64,000 nucleotides of DNA from Cyprinodon diabolis (lineage: Eukaryota > Chordata > Actinopteri > Cyprinodontiformes > Cyprinodontidae), in contig CM060076.1 in assembly GCA_030533445.1 (NCBI GenBank), positions 10,904,001 to 10,968,000 on the forward strand. The letters run 5' to 3'. Below the pieces are notes generated by a model. The model saw only the letters and a program-made list of their open reading frames with translations, ran no database searches and was not told the DNA's origin. Shown here in pieces: positions 49,562-60,765 of the stretch (the stretch's first letter is position 1; each line of letters begins with the position of its first letter). Made by a program: the position numbers and the translations under genes.

Positions 49562-49569
49562 AAAATCAT

Positions 49570-51413
49570 GCAGCAGGACATGCCAGGTGGTTCTGAGCTA
49601 TTAGGAATCAAACATTTGTACTTGTAACCCAAATATCATATATCTAGCTGCACCACAGCAGCAGTCTGATTTATAGCTAGTAAAAACCCATTTCAGTGTG
49701 CTGATGTCAGAGGAGAACATTTATATCTAGCTCTCAGCATTCTATATTTGAGTTAGATGGAAACACTGAGAGAGGGTAGTGATGCTGAGGAATATGGAGG
49801 GATCACATCTTACAGGTCATAACCATTCAGCAGTAAACACGGCTGCTAGCAGCTGCTCACACTAGTTTTACACTGAAAAAGCAAGCAAGTCTTTCAATGG
49901 GGTAAGAAAATAAAATGCACATCCTTCTCAAATTTTCCAATTACAGAAGAGATGCTATGGGGTGCTCCAACTGCTCCTGATCCCATCTGACCTGCTTCAC
50001 CCAGCAGCTGAAAGCAGCTCAGGATCCTTGGGGAACTTAAATAAGCTGGCACCGTCCTTATGGGCGCTGAAGCTACGACCCAATAGGAAAGCAGAGCTGT
50101 ATCTTAATCTGCAAAAACTTCAGCAGCAGTCCATAACAAAACCACTGTTCCAACCCTGAGGTTCTCACACCCGTTTTCTCCATCAGTAACTGAGAGTCTT
50201 CTGAATGGAAGCGTCTTTTTGATTAAAGACAATTTTATATGTGTGCCCTTGAAATTATTACATTTATCATCGGTGTTGATGTTTTGGTCCACAAGAAATA
50301 CTAGAAAATGGCAATATTGTGTCTTCAACACTTTAATCTGTATTATAAATTGGGCTGAAAGATATTAGATATACTCTTTTCTTTTGAGAGTTTCTTTTTT
50401 GCTTCAACCTGTCTGGTTTGTGAGTGGTTAAGGCATCAGGATGTGTTCAAGTAAAAAAAGCAAACAAACTCAAATCACTCATTATCTTGGAATATTTCGG
50501 AGAGAACAACTGCAGACCAAGAGATACTGAAACAGACTGAGATTTTAGATGAGATCTTTTAGACATACACTGTGACTAAAACCTCCTGCACATGGAGCAC
50601 CAATAAATACAGGCTCACTCATGATGTTGGAGGAGGTATTCTGTTGCCCACAATGAGACCAGAGCAGATAGTGACTCAGTTTACTAATTGCTATGTAGCT
50701 GAACCATACTGTAGTATGAAAAAAAAAGCCTAATGCACCCAGAAATTATATTGAATAGATAATTTATGACTAAGTACTCAGCTTTTACTGAAAACTACGT
50801 TAGTGTTCCTGGTTTGGGCCAAGATACTAGCATTAAACTAACTGAGAGAACCCCAATGCTCCAAACCAATACCAGTTTTATGTTAGATCTTCCTCTTGGG
50901 TTAGGCTGTGTTTCACCTCAAAGGCTAGACCAATACGTATTAGGTGGTGGGACTTAAACGCACACAAATAGGTTATTTGCTGACACTTCAAAATAAAATG
51001 GAAATATCAAAAAAAGGACATGAAGAAAGAATTCGGCTAGCATGAGGGTGCGAAAATGTCCTTGGATTGTAGATAAAGCATGAAGGTAAACATGAAGCAT
51101 ATGTGAAAAATCAGATTGTCTGCTATGTTCAGCAAAGCCGTGAAGAGGGGTGGCACAAGTAGTCTGATAATGAATTGAAGACTAAACTTGACATTGAATT
51201 AAGATTATTTTGCCCCTAGCAGCAGCACAGCACAACCAACAATTCAACATGGAAAAAAGGGCAACAGGCAATCCTTGTGTCATAAAGGGTAACCGATTTA
51301 TCAACTACTGGGTATTGGAAGAACTCATGCTAAGTCCTGAGACAACTAATATCATGACATCTTTAAGCTGCTTTATGGAAAATTTGAACTCAAAAATAAT
51401 TTGATCAATGAAA
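49570..51413. other. Non-coding DNA, nothing recognised
   Basis: No exon or bounded repeat recognised. A 65-codon frame at 49962-50159 has balanced composition but no motif. Confidence 0.35.
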
Positions 51414-51551
51414 TAGGGCTGGGCGATAATTCAATAACGATATATATCGATCAATAGACGTGTGGCGCAATAGAAAAAAATAGGCTTGATAAAAGTTCGA
51501 TAAAAAAAGGCAGTTTTCCTTCCTTCTCATTGTAGCCTAGCATGTAGGTTT

Positions 51552-51866
51552 ATGCTAGTCATTACTTCCTCCCAACCAATCACAATCGTGGACCCAGGCA
51601 CGCCGTCACAAAGCGCCGCCGCCTCAAACCACAACACAGAGCACATGAAGATGTCGCAGCAAGGAGAGGCGGAGGAAATTGTTCCAAAGAAGGGTTTTTG
51701 TACTTCGCCAGTTTGGCAGTATTTCGGTCATGGCAAGTCGGACATAAAACAAACCACAGTCATCTGTAAAATGTGTCGGGAACCAGTGAAAACGAAGTCT
51801 GATAACACAACCCACTTATTTTTATCATCTCAGCCGCTCACACCCGCAGGAGTACGAGCTGTGTAG
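51552..51866 (+). pseudogene. N-terminus of a hAT transposase with BED zinc finger
   Basis: The frame starts at an ATG and contains EHMKMSQQGEAEEIVPKKGF, then SPVWQYFGHGK and VICKMCREPVKTKSDNTTHL. The W..F pair and the C-x2-C followed by TT.L form a BED-type finger (DNA binding) as found at the start of hAT transposases. After the second cysteine pair the sequence leaves the family: the expected final histidines are lost and a TAG follows. The protein is about 100 residues instead of the several hundred of a full transposase. Confidence 0.8.
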
Positions 51867-52010
51867 GCCCCGGCGTGGCTCTCCTCCGAGGAATCTTCGG
51901 GAAAATATATATATTCAGTTCTGGGCAGTTTCCCACGTAGTTCTAACAATTGAGAGAAAAATGCTGAGGGGCCAGCAACTTCAAAGTACTAACTCAGGTC
52001 AAAGCAGGAA

Positions 52011-52037
52011 ACTAAGCTGAACCAGGTTCAGCTTAGT
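52011..52037. repeat. 27-bp near-perfect palindrome inside hAT copy 1
   Basis: The arm actaagctgaacc, one central base, then its exact complement ggttcagcttagt. The same palindrome occurs at 55660-55686 in copy 2, so it belongs to the element family. Confidence 0.9.
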
Positions 52038-52350
52038 CCATTTATTTGTTATATTTATTTTGGTCACTTTAGTTTATTCTTTGTCAGTATTTAATAACAT
52101 AACTCATGTCTCTTAAGTTATTTTTCTTTAAAACAATTCTGTTATGGTTAAAAAAGTTGGTTAAATAAATATTTAATTTGAAGTCTGTGTTTGTGTTCTT
52201 TATTAAAATTAAATCATTTAGCAATATCATAAAATGTCCAGGCAGAGCTGCACATAAAATATGGTTTCAAATAATTATCGATATCGATCAATATGCATTT
52301 TGTTTTATCGATAAGCTTTTTTTCTATATCGCCCAGCCCTATAAATGAAA

Positions 52351-53340
52351 AGCCTTTTGTGAAATCTTTCACTAAACTGTGCACTTATTTGACCAGCTTC
52401 TATCATTTCTGTATAAACTGTGGTAATGAAGGAGTGACAAATTAGCAGATCTCAAAGATTAGAAAGCACCAGCGTCGTGAGGTAACAAAGTTAGCACGGG
52501 TTTTGGCTCATAAAAAATACAACCCTGAGGAGGGAAATCGATGTACCTCTCCTGAAGCAATGCTTTTCTCTCTCTTCTAAAATGTCTTTGCTTACATAAA
52601 TAATTGATCAGCTTGTCACAGGGACAACTGGCTGTATAGATCTGATTCATTATTTCTCCTGCAGCCTAGATTCTTCTTTCTGAACAGACTTGTGCTTGGT
52701 GCACAAATGTTTATGTTTCTAACTTTGATTAGATATTAACTTAATATGATCTGTTGGAATAGCATAAACACAACACAGCATAGGGGTTCAGGGTTTAACA
52801 GTATTCTGGTCTGAAATTGCTGGTTTTAAAAGTCAGTGATTTTCTTTTCCTCTTCTTTTGCCACTGACATCATAAAATAAACAGCAGATTAAAAGACAAC
52901 ACCCAGCCTCCCAGAAACTGTCACCCAAATAAAGTACTGCTGGTTATGTGGCATTACTTTAATCTGTCTGCTGAGCAAACCGCAGTTGCGTGGGAGCTGG
53001 ACTAAAGTTTACACTGCTTCACTTTGGTGTCCAAAGGGGAGTTGACAGGAACAATACATTTAATCGACCATGCAACGTGAATGTTGTGCATGTATTGTCA
53101 CTATGTATTCAGTTCAGTTGAAGTCATACATTTCCTATTCATTACAAATTTAAGTTCAGGGCATTTTAATACAAAAGCATATATCTATTCTCTTGAGTTT
53201 ATTCTCTTACCTTAACTCTTCGAAAGGTTGCCAGCCTTTCAAAATCTAGACTCTTTCATGACAGACAGAATCAAAACTTTTCTGTGTCATTATGAAACCA
53301 TAACAAATTTTTCTTCTTCTGGCTAAGAGGAACTCAACTC
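52351..53340. other. Non-coding DNA, nothing recognised
   Basis: No supported feature. Confidence 0.4.
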
Positions 53341-53354
53341 TAATTTCATACATT

Positions 53355-53485
53355 TTGAATTGGAAAAAGCTTTCTGGATGGGAAGCGAAACATCCTAAAA
53401 CTTGCAAAACAAAGTCCAGCGGTTCATTCTTTTTAAACCTTTTTTGTGATAACTATGACCTGGAGAACTAAGTCTTTACCAGCAT
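53355..53485 (+). mobile_element. Penelope-like element 3' tail
   Basis: It contains aaaagctttctggatgggaa, gcgaaacatcctaaaacttg, aaagtccagcgg and then actatgacctggagaac and accagcatttt. These are the same blocks, in the same order, as the tail of the 16.6-18.2 kb element, including the terminal part missing from its plus copy. Confidence 0.7.
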
Positions 53486-53489
53486 TTTG

Positions 53490-55039
53490 ACAATTCACTG
53501 CATATTTTTTAAAATCCTGCTTTTTGCGCTCTCCTCAAGTTAGAAAAGGGTTACTGCATAGCATTTGTTCCCTAGCTTTTATTGGCTTAGCCTCGGATGT
53601 GACCTCAGCTGGGGAGAACTGATGTAAGAAGCTTCAAATTTGTAATTTCATCTGTCAAAAAGTGCTAAATTGTATATCCATAGTTGAAATATGTTTGTTT
53701 AGTACTAATATGCCATCTCTGGAGGTTTAGAGGTTTGCTCTTTAATAGAATATTTTGATAACTTCATTAAAGGAGAATCCCTTTCGAATCAGTACAGCTC
53801 AGGTTTCATTTATACCTCAAACAGTAATACATATATGCTGAAATTTGAAAAATACAAGGCAGAGATTTACAAGAAACACAAGAAACAATAAAAATCGTTC
53901 AATAGTAATTGGGCTTTTGAAAAGGGACTCGCAAATGGAAATGAGATGTTGCATATTTGTGAGTCAGAGCTTCACAAACATCTGTTTTCTGAGACAGTTA
54001 AAAGCGGTCACTAAAATAGAGGTGTGATACATAGTGGATATATGGACTAATGGCTTCTCTGCCAAGTAGAGCCTGCCCCGGTTCACTACAAGCTGCTTTT
54101 TAAATGCACAAAAAGTACTGCAATGGTAGCAAAAGTTGGGAGTTTAAATTGGTTGCGGAATATATTTAGGAAGAAACTCTTTTTGATTTACATCTACATG
54201 TGCTTTATATCTCCTTCCTCTATTTCCTTAGCTTATTTTATTAGCTGCAGTTCAATATAATATAATAATATGGAAAACAATATTAACAATTTCACTTTTA
54301 AGAGAAAAAGACATGAGCAGACTTTAGAGCACTGAAACTTCAAATCTCCCTGAGCATTAATGGGGACCGCATCCCACAGTCAAAGTCTGCAGAAGGAATA
54401 AAGCAAAAAAAAAGATTTATTTTTTCAACACAAGTTTAATTTCACATTGCACAGATTAGAGCTGAAACCTGTAACTGAATGACCTGCTGCAAGTCAATTT
54501 TCAAAGAAAGTAAGTTATGATGATTGCTTTTTAAATTTAAATATATATATTTTTCCTTTGGTCTGCAATAACATTTACTCCTTTATGCTCTCAGAAAGAA
54601 AACTTGCATGTCTTTTAAATGACTTTTGAATTTAAAATCACAAGGCAGACTCATAACACTTTAACCAAATGAAGAATATTAAATAGGGTGCTGTAACCAT
54701 TTCCATTCTGTTTGGGAGCAAAAGTTGCTCCTTTGTTATGATAACTGGTTTCTTTCTCATGATTATTGTCTTGAACAGTAAAACAAAATTAACCCAATAC
54801 ATGCTGTACTAGTACTTATTGTTTCATGTGGCTTCAACTTATACTGTGAACTACCAGCAGGAAAAAATGTTTCCATTCTTTTATCCTAACCTGTTTGACT
54901 AGTAGTTTTTTAGAAAAAAAAAACTACTTGAAAATGCTAAATTTTAAACTTGAAAATGACTGATATTTGATGCTTCTTCTTGTGCACTGACTCCCACTTC
55001 AAACCAATTAGAACTCAAAAAAAGTAAAAAAAAAAACAA
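53490..55039. other. Non-coding DNA, nothing recognised
   Basis: AT-rich sequence without recognised features. Confidence 0.4.
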
Positions 55040-55335
55040 TCTACTGGACTTTGTTTACAAGTTTGAAGACGTTTCGCTTCCTATCCAGGAAGCGTTTTCT
55101 GTTCAAATGTCAGAAAAAGCATTGAGTTGCTTTATACAGTAGCCAAACAAAGCCTTGTTTTTGCTTAGACAACATGCAAATTGAAAAGGACGAACGTGTC
55201 CCCCCCCCTTTGGAATGGGGGTCGTTTGGCTTCTTTTGTTAGTTTGCAATGCCCCTTACCTGTCTATGTCTCTATCGTCTGCTCTGTAACCAATTGGAAC
55301 CTGAGAACCACTTATGTTGCAGATGCTGGGAGAGA
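55040..55335 (-). mobile_element. Penelope-like element 3' region, minus strand
   Basis: From 55040 the plus strand reads ctactggactttgtttaca, agtttgaagacgtttcgctt, cctatccaggaagcg, gttcaaatgtc, then a tail-proximal region with acaaggcc-like text and a C9 run (55200-55208). This follows the inverted left half of the 16.6-kb element in order. No coding region survives. A hAT element is inserted at its inner end (55347). Confidence 0.65.
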
Positions 55336-55346
55336 TGACTAGTAAT

Positions 55347-56311
55347 TAGGGCTGGGCGATATAGAAAAAAAGCTTATCGATAAAAAAAAATGCATATTGA
55401 TCGATATCGATAATTATTGCAAAGATTTGAAACCATATTTTATGTGCAGCTCTGCCTGGACTTTTTATGATATCGCTAAATGATTTAATTTTAATAAAGA
55501 ACACAAACACAGACTTCCAATTAAATATTTATTTAACCAACTTTTTTAACCATAACAGAATTGTTTTAAAGAAAAATAACTTAAGAGACCTGAGTTATGT
55601 TATTAAATACTGACAAAGAATAAACTAAAGTGACCAAAATAAATATAACAAATAAATGGACTAAGCTGAACCTGGTTCAGCTTAGTTTCCTGCTTTAACC
55701 TGAGTTATTACTTTGAAGTTGCTGGCCCCTCAGCATTTTTCTCTCAATTGTTAGAACTACGTGGGAAACTGCCCAGAACTGAATATATATATATATATAT
55801 ATATATATTTTCCAGAAATTCCCGAAGATTCCTCGGAGGAGAGTCGCGGCGGGGCCTACACAGCTCGTACTCCTGTGGGTGTGAGCGGCTGAGATGAAAA
55901 AAAAAAAAAAGTTGGTTGTGTTATCAGACTTCGTTTTCACTGGTTCCCGACACATTTTACAGATGACTGTGGTTTGTTTTTTGTCCGACTTGCCATGACC
56001 GAAATACTGCCAAACTGGCGAACTACAAAAACCCTTCTTTGGAACAATTTCCTCTGCCTCTCCTTGCTGCGACATCTTCATGTGCTCTGTGTTGTGGTTT
56101 GAGAGGGCGGCGATTGGTGACGGCATGCCTGGGTCCGCGATTGTGATTGGTTGGGAGGAAGTAGTGACTAGCATAAACCTACATGCTAGGCTACAATGAG
56201 AAGGAAGGAAAACTGCGTTTCTTTATCGAACTTTTATCGAGCCTATTTTTTCTATTGCGCCACACGTCTATCGATCGATATATATCGTTATTGAATTATC
56301 GCCCAGCCCTA
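55347..56311 (-). mobile_element. 965-bp BED-finger hAT element, copy 2, opposite orientation
   Basis: The direct repeat actagtaat flanks it exactly (55338-55346 and 56311-56319; 8-9 bases depending on the shared T/A), as expected of hAT. Its sequence is the reverse complement of copy 1 with small differences, including an (AT)n expansion at 55785-55808 and an A13-14 expansion near 55897. The catalytic domain is absent in both copies. Confidence 0.9.
55695..56174 (-). pseudogene. hAT transposase N-terminus with BED finger, copy 2
   Basis: Minus-strand frame of 159 codons. The first ~90 residues match copy 1 (HMKMSQQGEAEEIVPKKGF, SPVWQYFGHGK, VICKMCREPVKTKSDNTT) with roughly ten differences. 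A poly-A expansion then gives a phenylalanine run, and an (AT)n repeat gives an alternating Ile/Tyr run, so the frame past the finger is not protein-like. It cannot be a functional enzyme. Confidence 0.8.
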
Positions 56312-56319
56312 CTAGTAAT

Positions 56320-57513
56320 GAGATGCAACTTTGTCATTAAATGAGTCCCTTTTGTTATTGTTGTGTGAGACAGAGAACAAAACATATCCCAGGATTCACT
56401 GATGGTCTGAATCATGTTTTAGATCATCCTTTTTTTTTCTAGGTGTATAGTGGCTTTAATACCCTCTTATTAAAGGTTTGCCTATAAAGTCATGCCTATA
56501 ACCAGATACATTGTAACAACAGGTCTTCCTGAATACTCTAAGAGGAGTTTGCTTGTAGTGTGAGGAAAAATTTTTATGAACTTGTGAAAAACATTGAGAC
56601 GTAACATAACATGTTTTGTCAGCATTGATGCAAACGTGATGTGACTTGACTTGACTCACCGGTCCGTGTGGTAATGTCTGACTGGAGAAACGGGTGTATA
56701 ATTGTCAACGGTTTAGCAACAACAACCGACATAAATTTTCATTTTCTCTCTCTCTCTCCTAAATGGAAGGCCTATAGTACTGTCATTTAGTGCCTTATTC
56801 AGAGATTAATAGGTGGCGATTTTGCATACGGGCTGAGTAAGCCAGAGATTTCTGGTATTGGTTTGTTTTCTCAAACATTTTAGAGGATAGCAACATGTAT
56901 GCATACATATAGGCTGTTTTCTCTTTTTTCTTTTCATAAGCCTTTCTGTGAGCGACTCTTTTCAGTGCTGGCTGCAGCTTCTGTCAGTCAAGTCATCTGC
57001 TCTGTAATTTTCAGGTGTGCATGACTCACCGTCCGCTGGAGCAGAGTCAGTCATACAGTGGTGGGCACTGGCACACCTGTTCTGATTCACAACAAAACTT
57101 AGACCAAAGCGGCAAGGGGGAGATTTTACAACATTGCTTTGAAGTAAAAAGATGAAAAGTCCTGTATGCTTTTTCTTTTCAGCTATTTGTATTATTTTAT
57201 CCTTATTTAAAATCCTGTACAATTTCCAGAAGTCATATTGTTATTAAATGCCTATAAGTACCCGTGTGTAGTATTTGCTCTGTAGAAAGCCAGCTTTTTT
57301 CTCATAATCTTAATGTGTTTTTTTTTTTTTAGAAAATACAAGTGAACAAATAACAAAATGAAAAAGGAATGACATCACAAAGGTGTGGGATACAGCTGTG
57401 GAGAGGTTCGAAGTAGGCTTAGGTTAAAAATAAAAAAATAAATAAAAAAAGAAGCAAGCTTGGAACAAGTTTCAGGTCATTGTTTAGTCCATCATCTAAA
57501 CATTAGATAATAT
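56320..57513. other. Non-coding DNA, nothing recognised
   Basis: A short CT run at 56744-56758. No exon or bounded repeat. Confidence 0.4.
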
Positions 57514-57893
57514 TAGGGGTGGAACGGTTCACAAAATCCACGGTTTGGTTCGGTTCACGGTTTCGTGGTCACGGTTTTCGGTTCGGTATATGTTGATTGT
57601 TAGGAAAACCTCTAAGCTGACATGTTGGTCGTGTCGCTGTTAGCCTAAACAACACGTGTTGCACAATGCTGGCACACTGTTGCACTTTTATCCACAACTT
57701 TCTTTCCGCCATCATCGTAGGTGACTCTAAATGCAAAGTGGTCCCATGCAGCAGACCTATGGCGCTGCTGGCGCGTCTTCCAACTCCTGTTCTTCACAAC
57801 AACTGATTTTTTTCTGCTACACCCGGCTACGCTGCTTCGCTTCTTCTTCTTGTTCACTACTGGTGGTTGGCTTTGGATGCAGTACAGCCGCAT
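57514..57893 (-). mobile_element. BED-finger hAT fragment with one terminal repeat
   Basis: The left end taggggtggaacggttca followed by cggtttggttcggttcacgg words is a hAT-type terminus. On the minus strand from 57893 a frame encodes KKKKRSSVAGCSRK, then SAAWDHFAFRVTYDDGGKK and ATVCQHCATRVV, a BED finger of a different subfamily from the pair at 51.4 and 55.3 kb. It then meets a TAG before the expected NTTNM part. No matching terminus is seen beyond 57893, so the element is truncated on that side. Confidence 0.7.
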
Positions 57894-57919
57894 GGGACTT
57901 GTTGTTACAGTGGTCAGCT

Positions 57920-58075
57920 GTCAGGTAGTGAATAGCAAAGATGATGCATGCACTGTGCGGGGAGGAGGTTAAGCGACCAACGGGGAGAAAAAAGTAGTGA
58001 TTACCTGTCCAAACAGGTCAGTTAAGTGAGTTCACTATATAGTCTCCACTCTATATAGGGATTTAGGGGTTAGGG
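57920..58075. repeat. Fragment related to the TTAA-flanked element at 34.1-34.7 kb
   Basis: The words ggaggagg, aaaaagtagtgattacctgt, ccaaac.ggtcagt and ctatatagtc occur in the same order as at 34410-34515 (aaaaagcagtgatctcctgt). Neither end of that element was found here. Confidence 0.5.
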
Positions 58076-58909
58076 TAGACGTTCAGACATAGCCATTGAT
58101 TCAATAAAAAAGGAACGTTTCAATCCAACCTTCAGACATTTCAGACCTATAATCTACGTCTTTTCTTTACCATTTTCTGCTGAAAAATCTGCAGTTGCTC
58201 TCCTGGCTGCTATGCTAGCTGCTAATTGTGGAATGCTTTTCCTGCTCTGAGTTTAGAGGTGGGTCTAATGGTGTGTTCCAACCAAACATGATTCCAGGGA
58301 GCTTTTTGCACTTGACATCATTGCATGCCCAATGGTAACAATACTTCATCAAATAGGGGGAGCTTTTATTTACATGTCAGTTTCCACCTAATGGGGCGGA
58401 CCTGGATTTTATTGAGTGAAGTCTAGGTGCTGTATTTAATGTGGAAATCCAAACAATGGCGCTGTTGTCCCTCAGGTTCCCCAGAGATGCACTCATTTTG
58501 GGAAATCCAGAGGCTATGGCTAGTTCAAAGTCACTAACAATGGTGTTCTCCTCTGACCGCTATCCGAAACTTCTGTGCTTCCCTGCTGTGCTTCTTCATC
58601 CTGCGTCTCAACGTCACAGCTCCTTGATCGGTTTAAGTGATGTGAAAAGCAGATTTTTAAATTTTTTTTACATTTAGCATCGCCTCCACCATGGGTTTCA
58701 CTTTGCTCTCGTCCAGCTCGCTTTGTTCTTGCTTTTGTTCAGAACACTAGAAATATGTCCTTTGCAGCTCTTTGCTCCAGAACACACCTCTACATAGTGA
58801 TAACTTGTCAATCACTCACTTTGGTCTCATAATTCGTGTTCGATAATGAGAGAAGCTCTTTAAGCAATCACGGTTAACAGTGCGCTAGCAGGGGGCAAAA
58901 ATGGACTGC

Positions 58910-58943
58910 AGCAGTTTTGATGCTTCAAAACATCAAAACTGCT
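58910..58943. repeat. 13-bp perfect inverted repeat, 8-base loop
   Basis: agcagttttgatg and its exact complement catcaaaactgct flank cttcaaaa. No coding or terminator context explains it. Confidence 0.8.
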
Positions 58944-59817
58944 GTATTGATGTGCTCCTTAATTTATCGCTTATCCTGGCAGGCTTATAATACACTGGGG
59001 GGGAACCCTTCATACTTTTTAAAAGATTAAACTCTCCAATTGTTTTTGACTAGTGTGAAAGGCAATTTCCACTTCTGTACCCTGATTTTAGCAAAAACAT
59101 TAACCATTTAAGAAGTGATAGCTGCAAATTCTGCTAGTTATAGTCGGTTGCCAGCTGTCTCTTCATGGCAACCACCCTCTTACTCAGCTTACTGGATTTT
59201 TAGGGAAGCGATAAAATAAAATGCCGACCTACCTTCCTTGTCGCTTGGTATACCCATATGCTGAGCATGAGATGGTGATGTTTTTATTGCCATTTTCAGC
59301 TTCATGTTCTCTATAGAAACTTTGACATCACATCTTTTGGTAATGGTTCCATGTTTTTCTTACGTTCCATGACTTTTTATTTAATTTATTACAGTTCAGC
59401 AATTTTGTAATCTGAAATATTAAATGCATGCTAGATTGCCTCTGCATAACCTTTCTGTGTTTCAGTGGGTTTTTTTTTCATATTCTCCAACTTCTGTTTT
59501 TCTGGGAAAAGCATGCAAGTTATTCTGTTGACATTTTACAGTAATAGACATCCTCTGCAGCAGTGAGCTGCATATTTACCTCATAAATCGACCTTATTCA
59601 GGCATTGCTAAAGGTTACTGAGTGTCTGTCAGTGTAATTGGCCCTCAGCGGCTGCAATGGGAAGCAATGCCTGGCTTGTTTGTTTCAATTCCCAAACCTC
59701 CTCTTCTTAAACATTGTATTCTCCTCTATCCACTCACTTTACTTAACTCATGTTTCTTTCTTGTTTCATCTTTTCCTCCAACTCCCATTAGAAGTACTAG
59801 CCAATTGGGGAGGGTAT

Positions 59818-59839
59818 GGGGGGGGGGGGGGGGGGGGGG
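59818..59839. repeat. G22 homopolymer tract
   Basis: Twenty-two G preceded by gggtat and followed by a (TTA)n-like run. It inflates glycine runs in two overlapping chance frames. Confidence 0.95.
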
Positions 59840-60560
59840 TTATTATTATTACTATTTGAGTTCAGATACATCATTGGCTCTAATTAGATATTAGCACTGT
59901 GCTGTGTCTTGACTTCTAATTATGCTCAATTCAGTGTTGTGCCCCCCCCCCCCTTATTTTTCATCTGTTTCTTTTAGATATGTGCTCTGATACACCTATT
60001 ACCTTATTCAACACCCCCACCCATCAATATCAAAAAACTGTTTGAGAACTAAAAATTGCAGCTATTCAAAGTTAGAGCTAAGTTGGTTGCTCTAAATTGC
60101 CCTTAGGTAGATGTGATTGTATGCAAATGTGATTATTTGTCCTGCTTTTATGTCTGTGTTGCCCTGTGATGAACATGTCTGGGATTTACGCTACAGAGAT
60201 GGATTGGTAGCAAAATAAACAGCAGGATGCAGCATTGTCCTTGAAGCCCTACTCTGTTAATGAATGTTTATAAACACTTAATTTTTTTTTAACTCCTTGC
60301 TGTTTTTGAAGAAAAAAAATATCCTAACTTTTAAATAATAATAAAGGAATATGTTTCAAACTGAGTGGAATTATAATCACATAGAAGAGTCTTTAGGTTG
60401 TTATATTTAAGCTTGCCACTCGTGAGGCGAGGCCTCGTAATCTAAAAGAAAAACTAAAACTGATTGCATTGTATGTAACAGAGGGGCTGCACCCCAGTTT
60501 AGTCTTTTATTTACAAACTTCTTCTATCCGGTTTTCATATATAATGTGATATAGTAGAAG

Positions 60561-60765
60561 AAAAGAAGTATGCTTTATTATCCCAAAGGTGGGATATTCA
60601 GGTGTATCGCTAGGAAACATGACAGGCAAAATTGATACATGCTGGTTCATACAGGTAAAAATGAAAGAACGAATGGCAAGAAACTGTACAGGGATTGAAA
60701 ATGTACATCTTAAGAAAATGTACATCTTAAAAATAAAAAAAAAATACAATGGGCTTGTTAAGAAA
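60561..60765 (-). mobile_element. LINE 3'-end remnant (minus strand)
   Basis: ctttattatcccaaaggtgg followed by gatattcaggtg and an A-rich stretch matches the terminus at 22960-23010. A short duplication (aaaatgtacatcttaa twice, 60709-60735) lies inside it. Part of the LINE body may continue to about 61150, but I could not read it. Confidence 0.5.

Larger units (their letters stand above)
51414..52341 (+). mobile_element. 928-bp internally deleted BED-finger hAT element, copy 1
   Basis: The ends are tagggctgggcgataat and tatcgcccagccct(a). Flanks caatgaaa (51406-51413) and aaatgaaa (52343-52350) match at 7 of 8 bases, offset by one base from a strict duplication. The left half encodes the start of a hAT transposase with a BED-type zinc finger. 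The catalytic domain is deleted and the right half is non-coding. A close relative lies in the opposite direction at 55347-56311. Confidence 0.85.
58076..60560. other. Non-coding DNA with scattered simple repeats
   Basis: At 58265-58300 the phrase tggtgtgttccaaccaaac resembles a repeat end common in fish, but I found no partner end. G22 at 59818-59839 and C12 at 59942-59953 are present. Nothing else is recognised. Confidence 0.35.

Noticed and set aside
48983..49632. Overlapping 92-101 codon minus-strand frames
   Set aside because: They lie in and across the end of a non-autonomous hAT element and lack transposase or other motifs.
58265..58960. Possible TIR element starting at tggtgtgttccaaccaaac
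   Set aside because: No matching inverted end or target duplication was found within several hundred bases.
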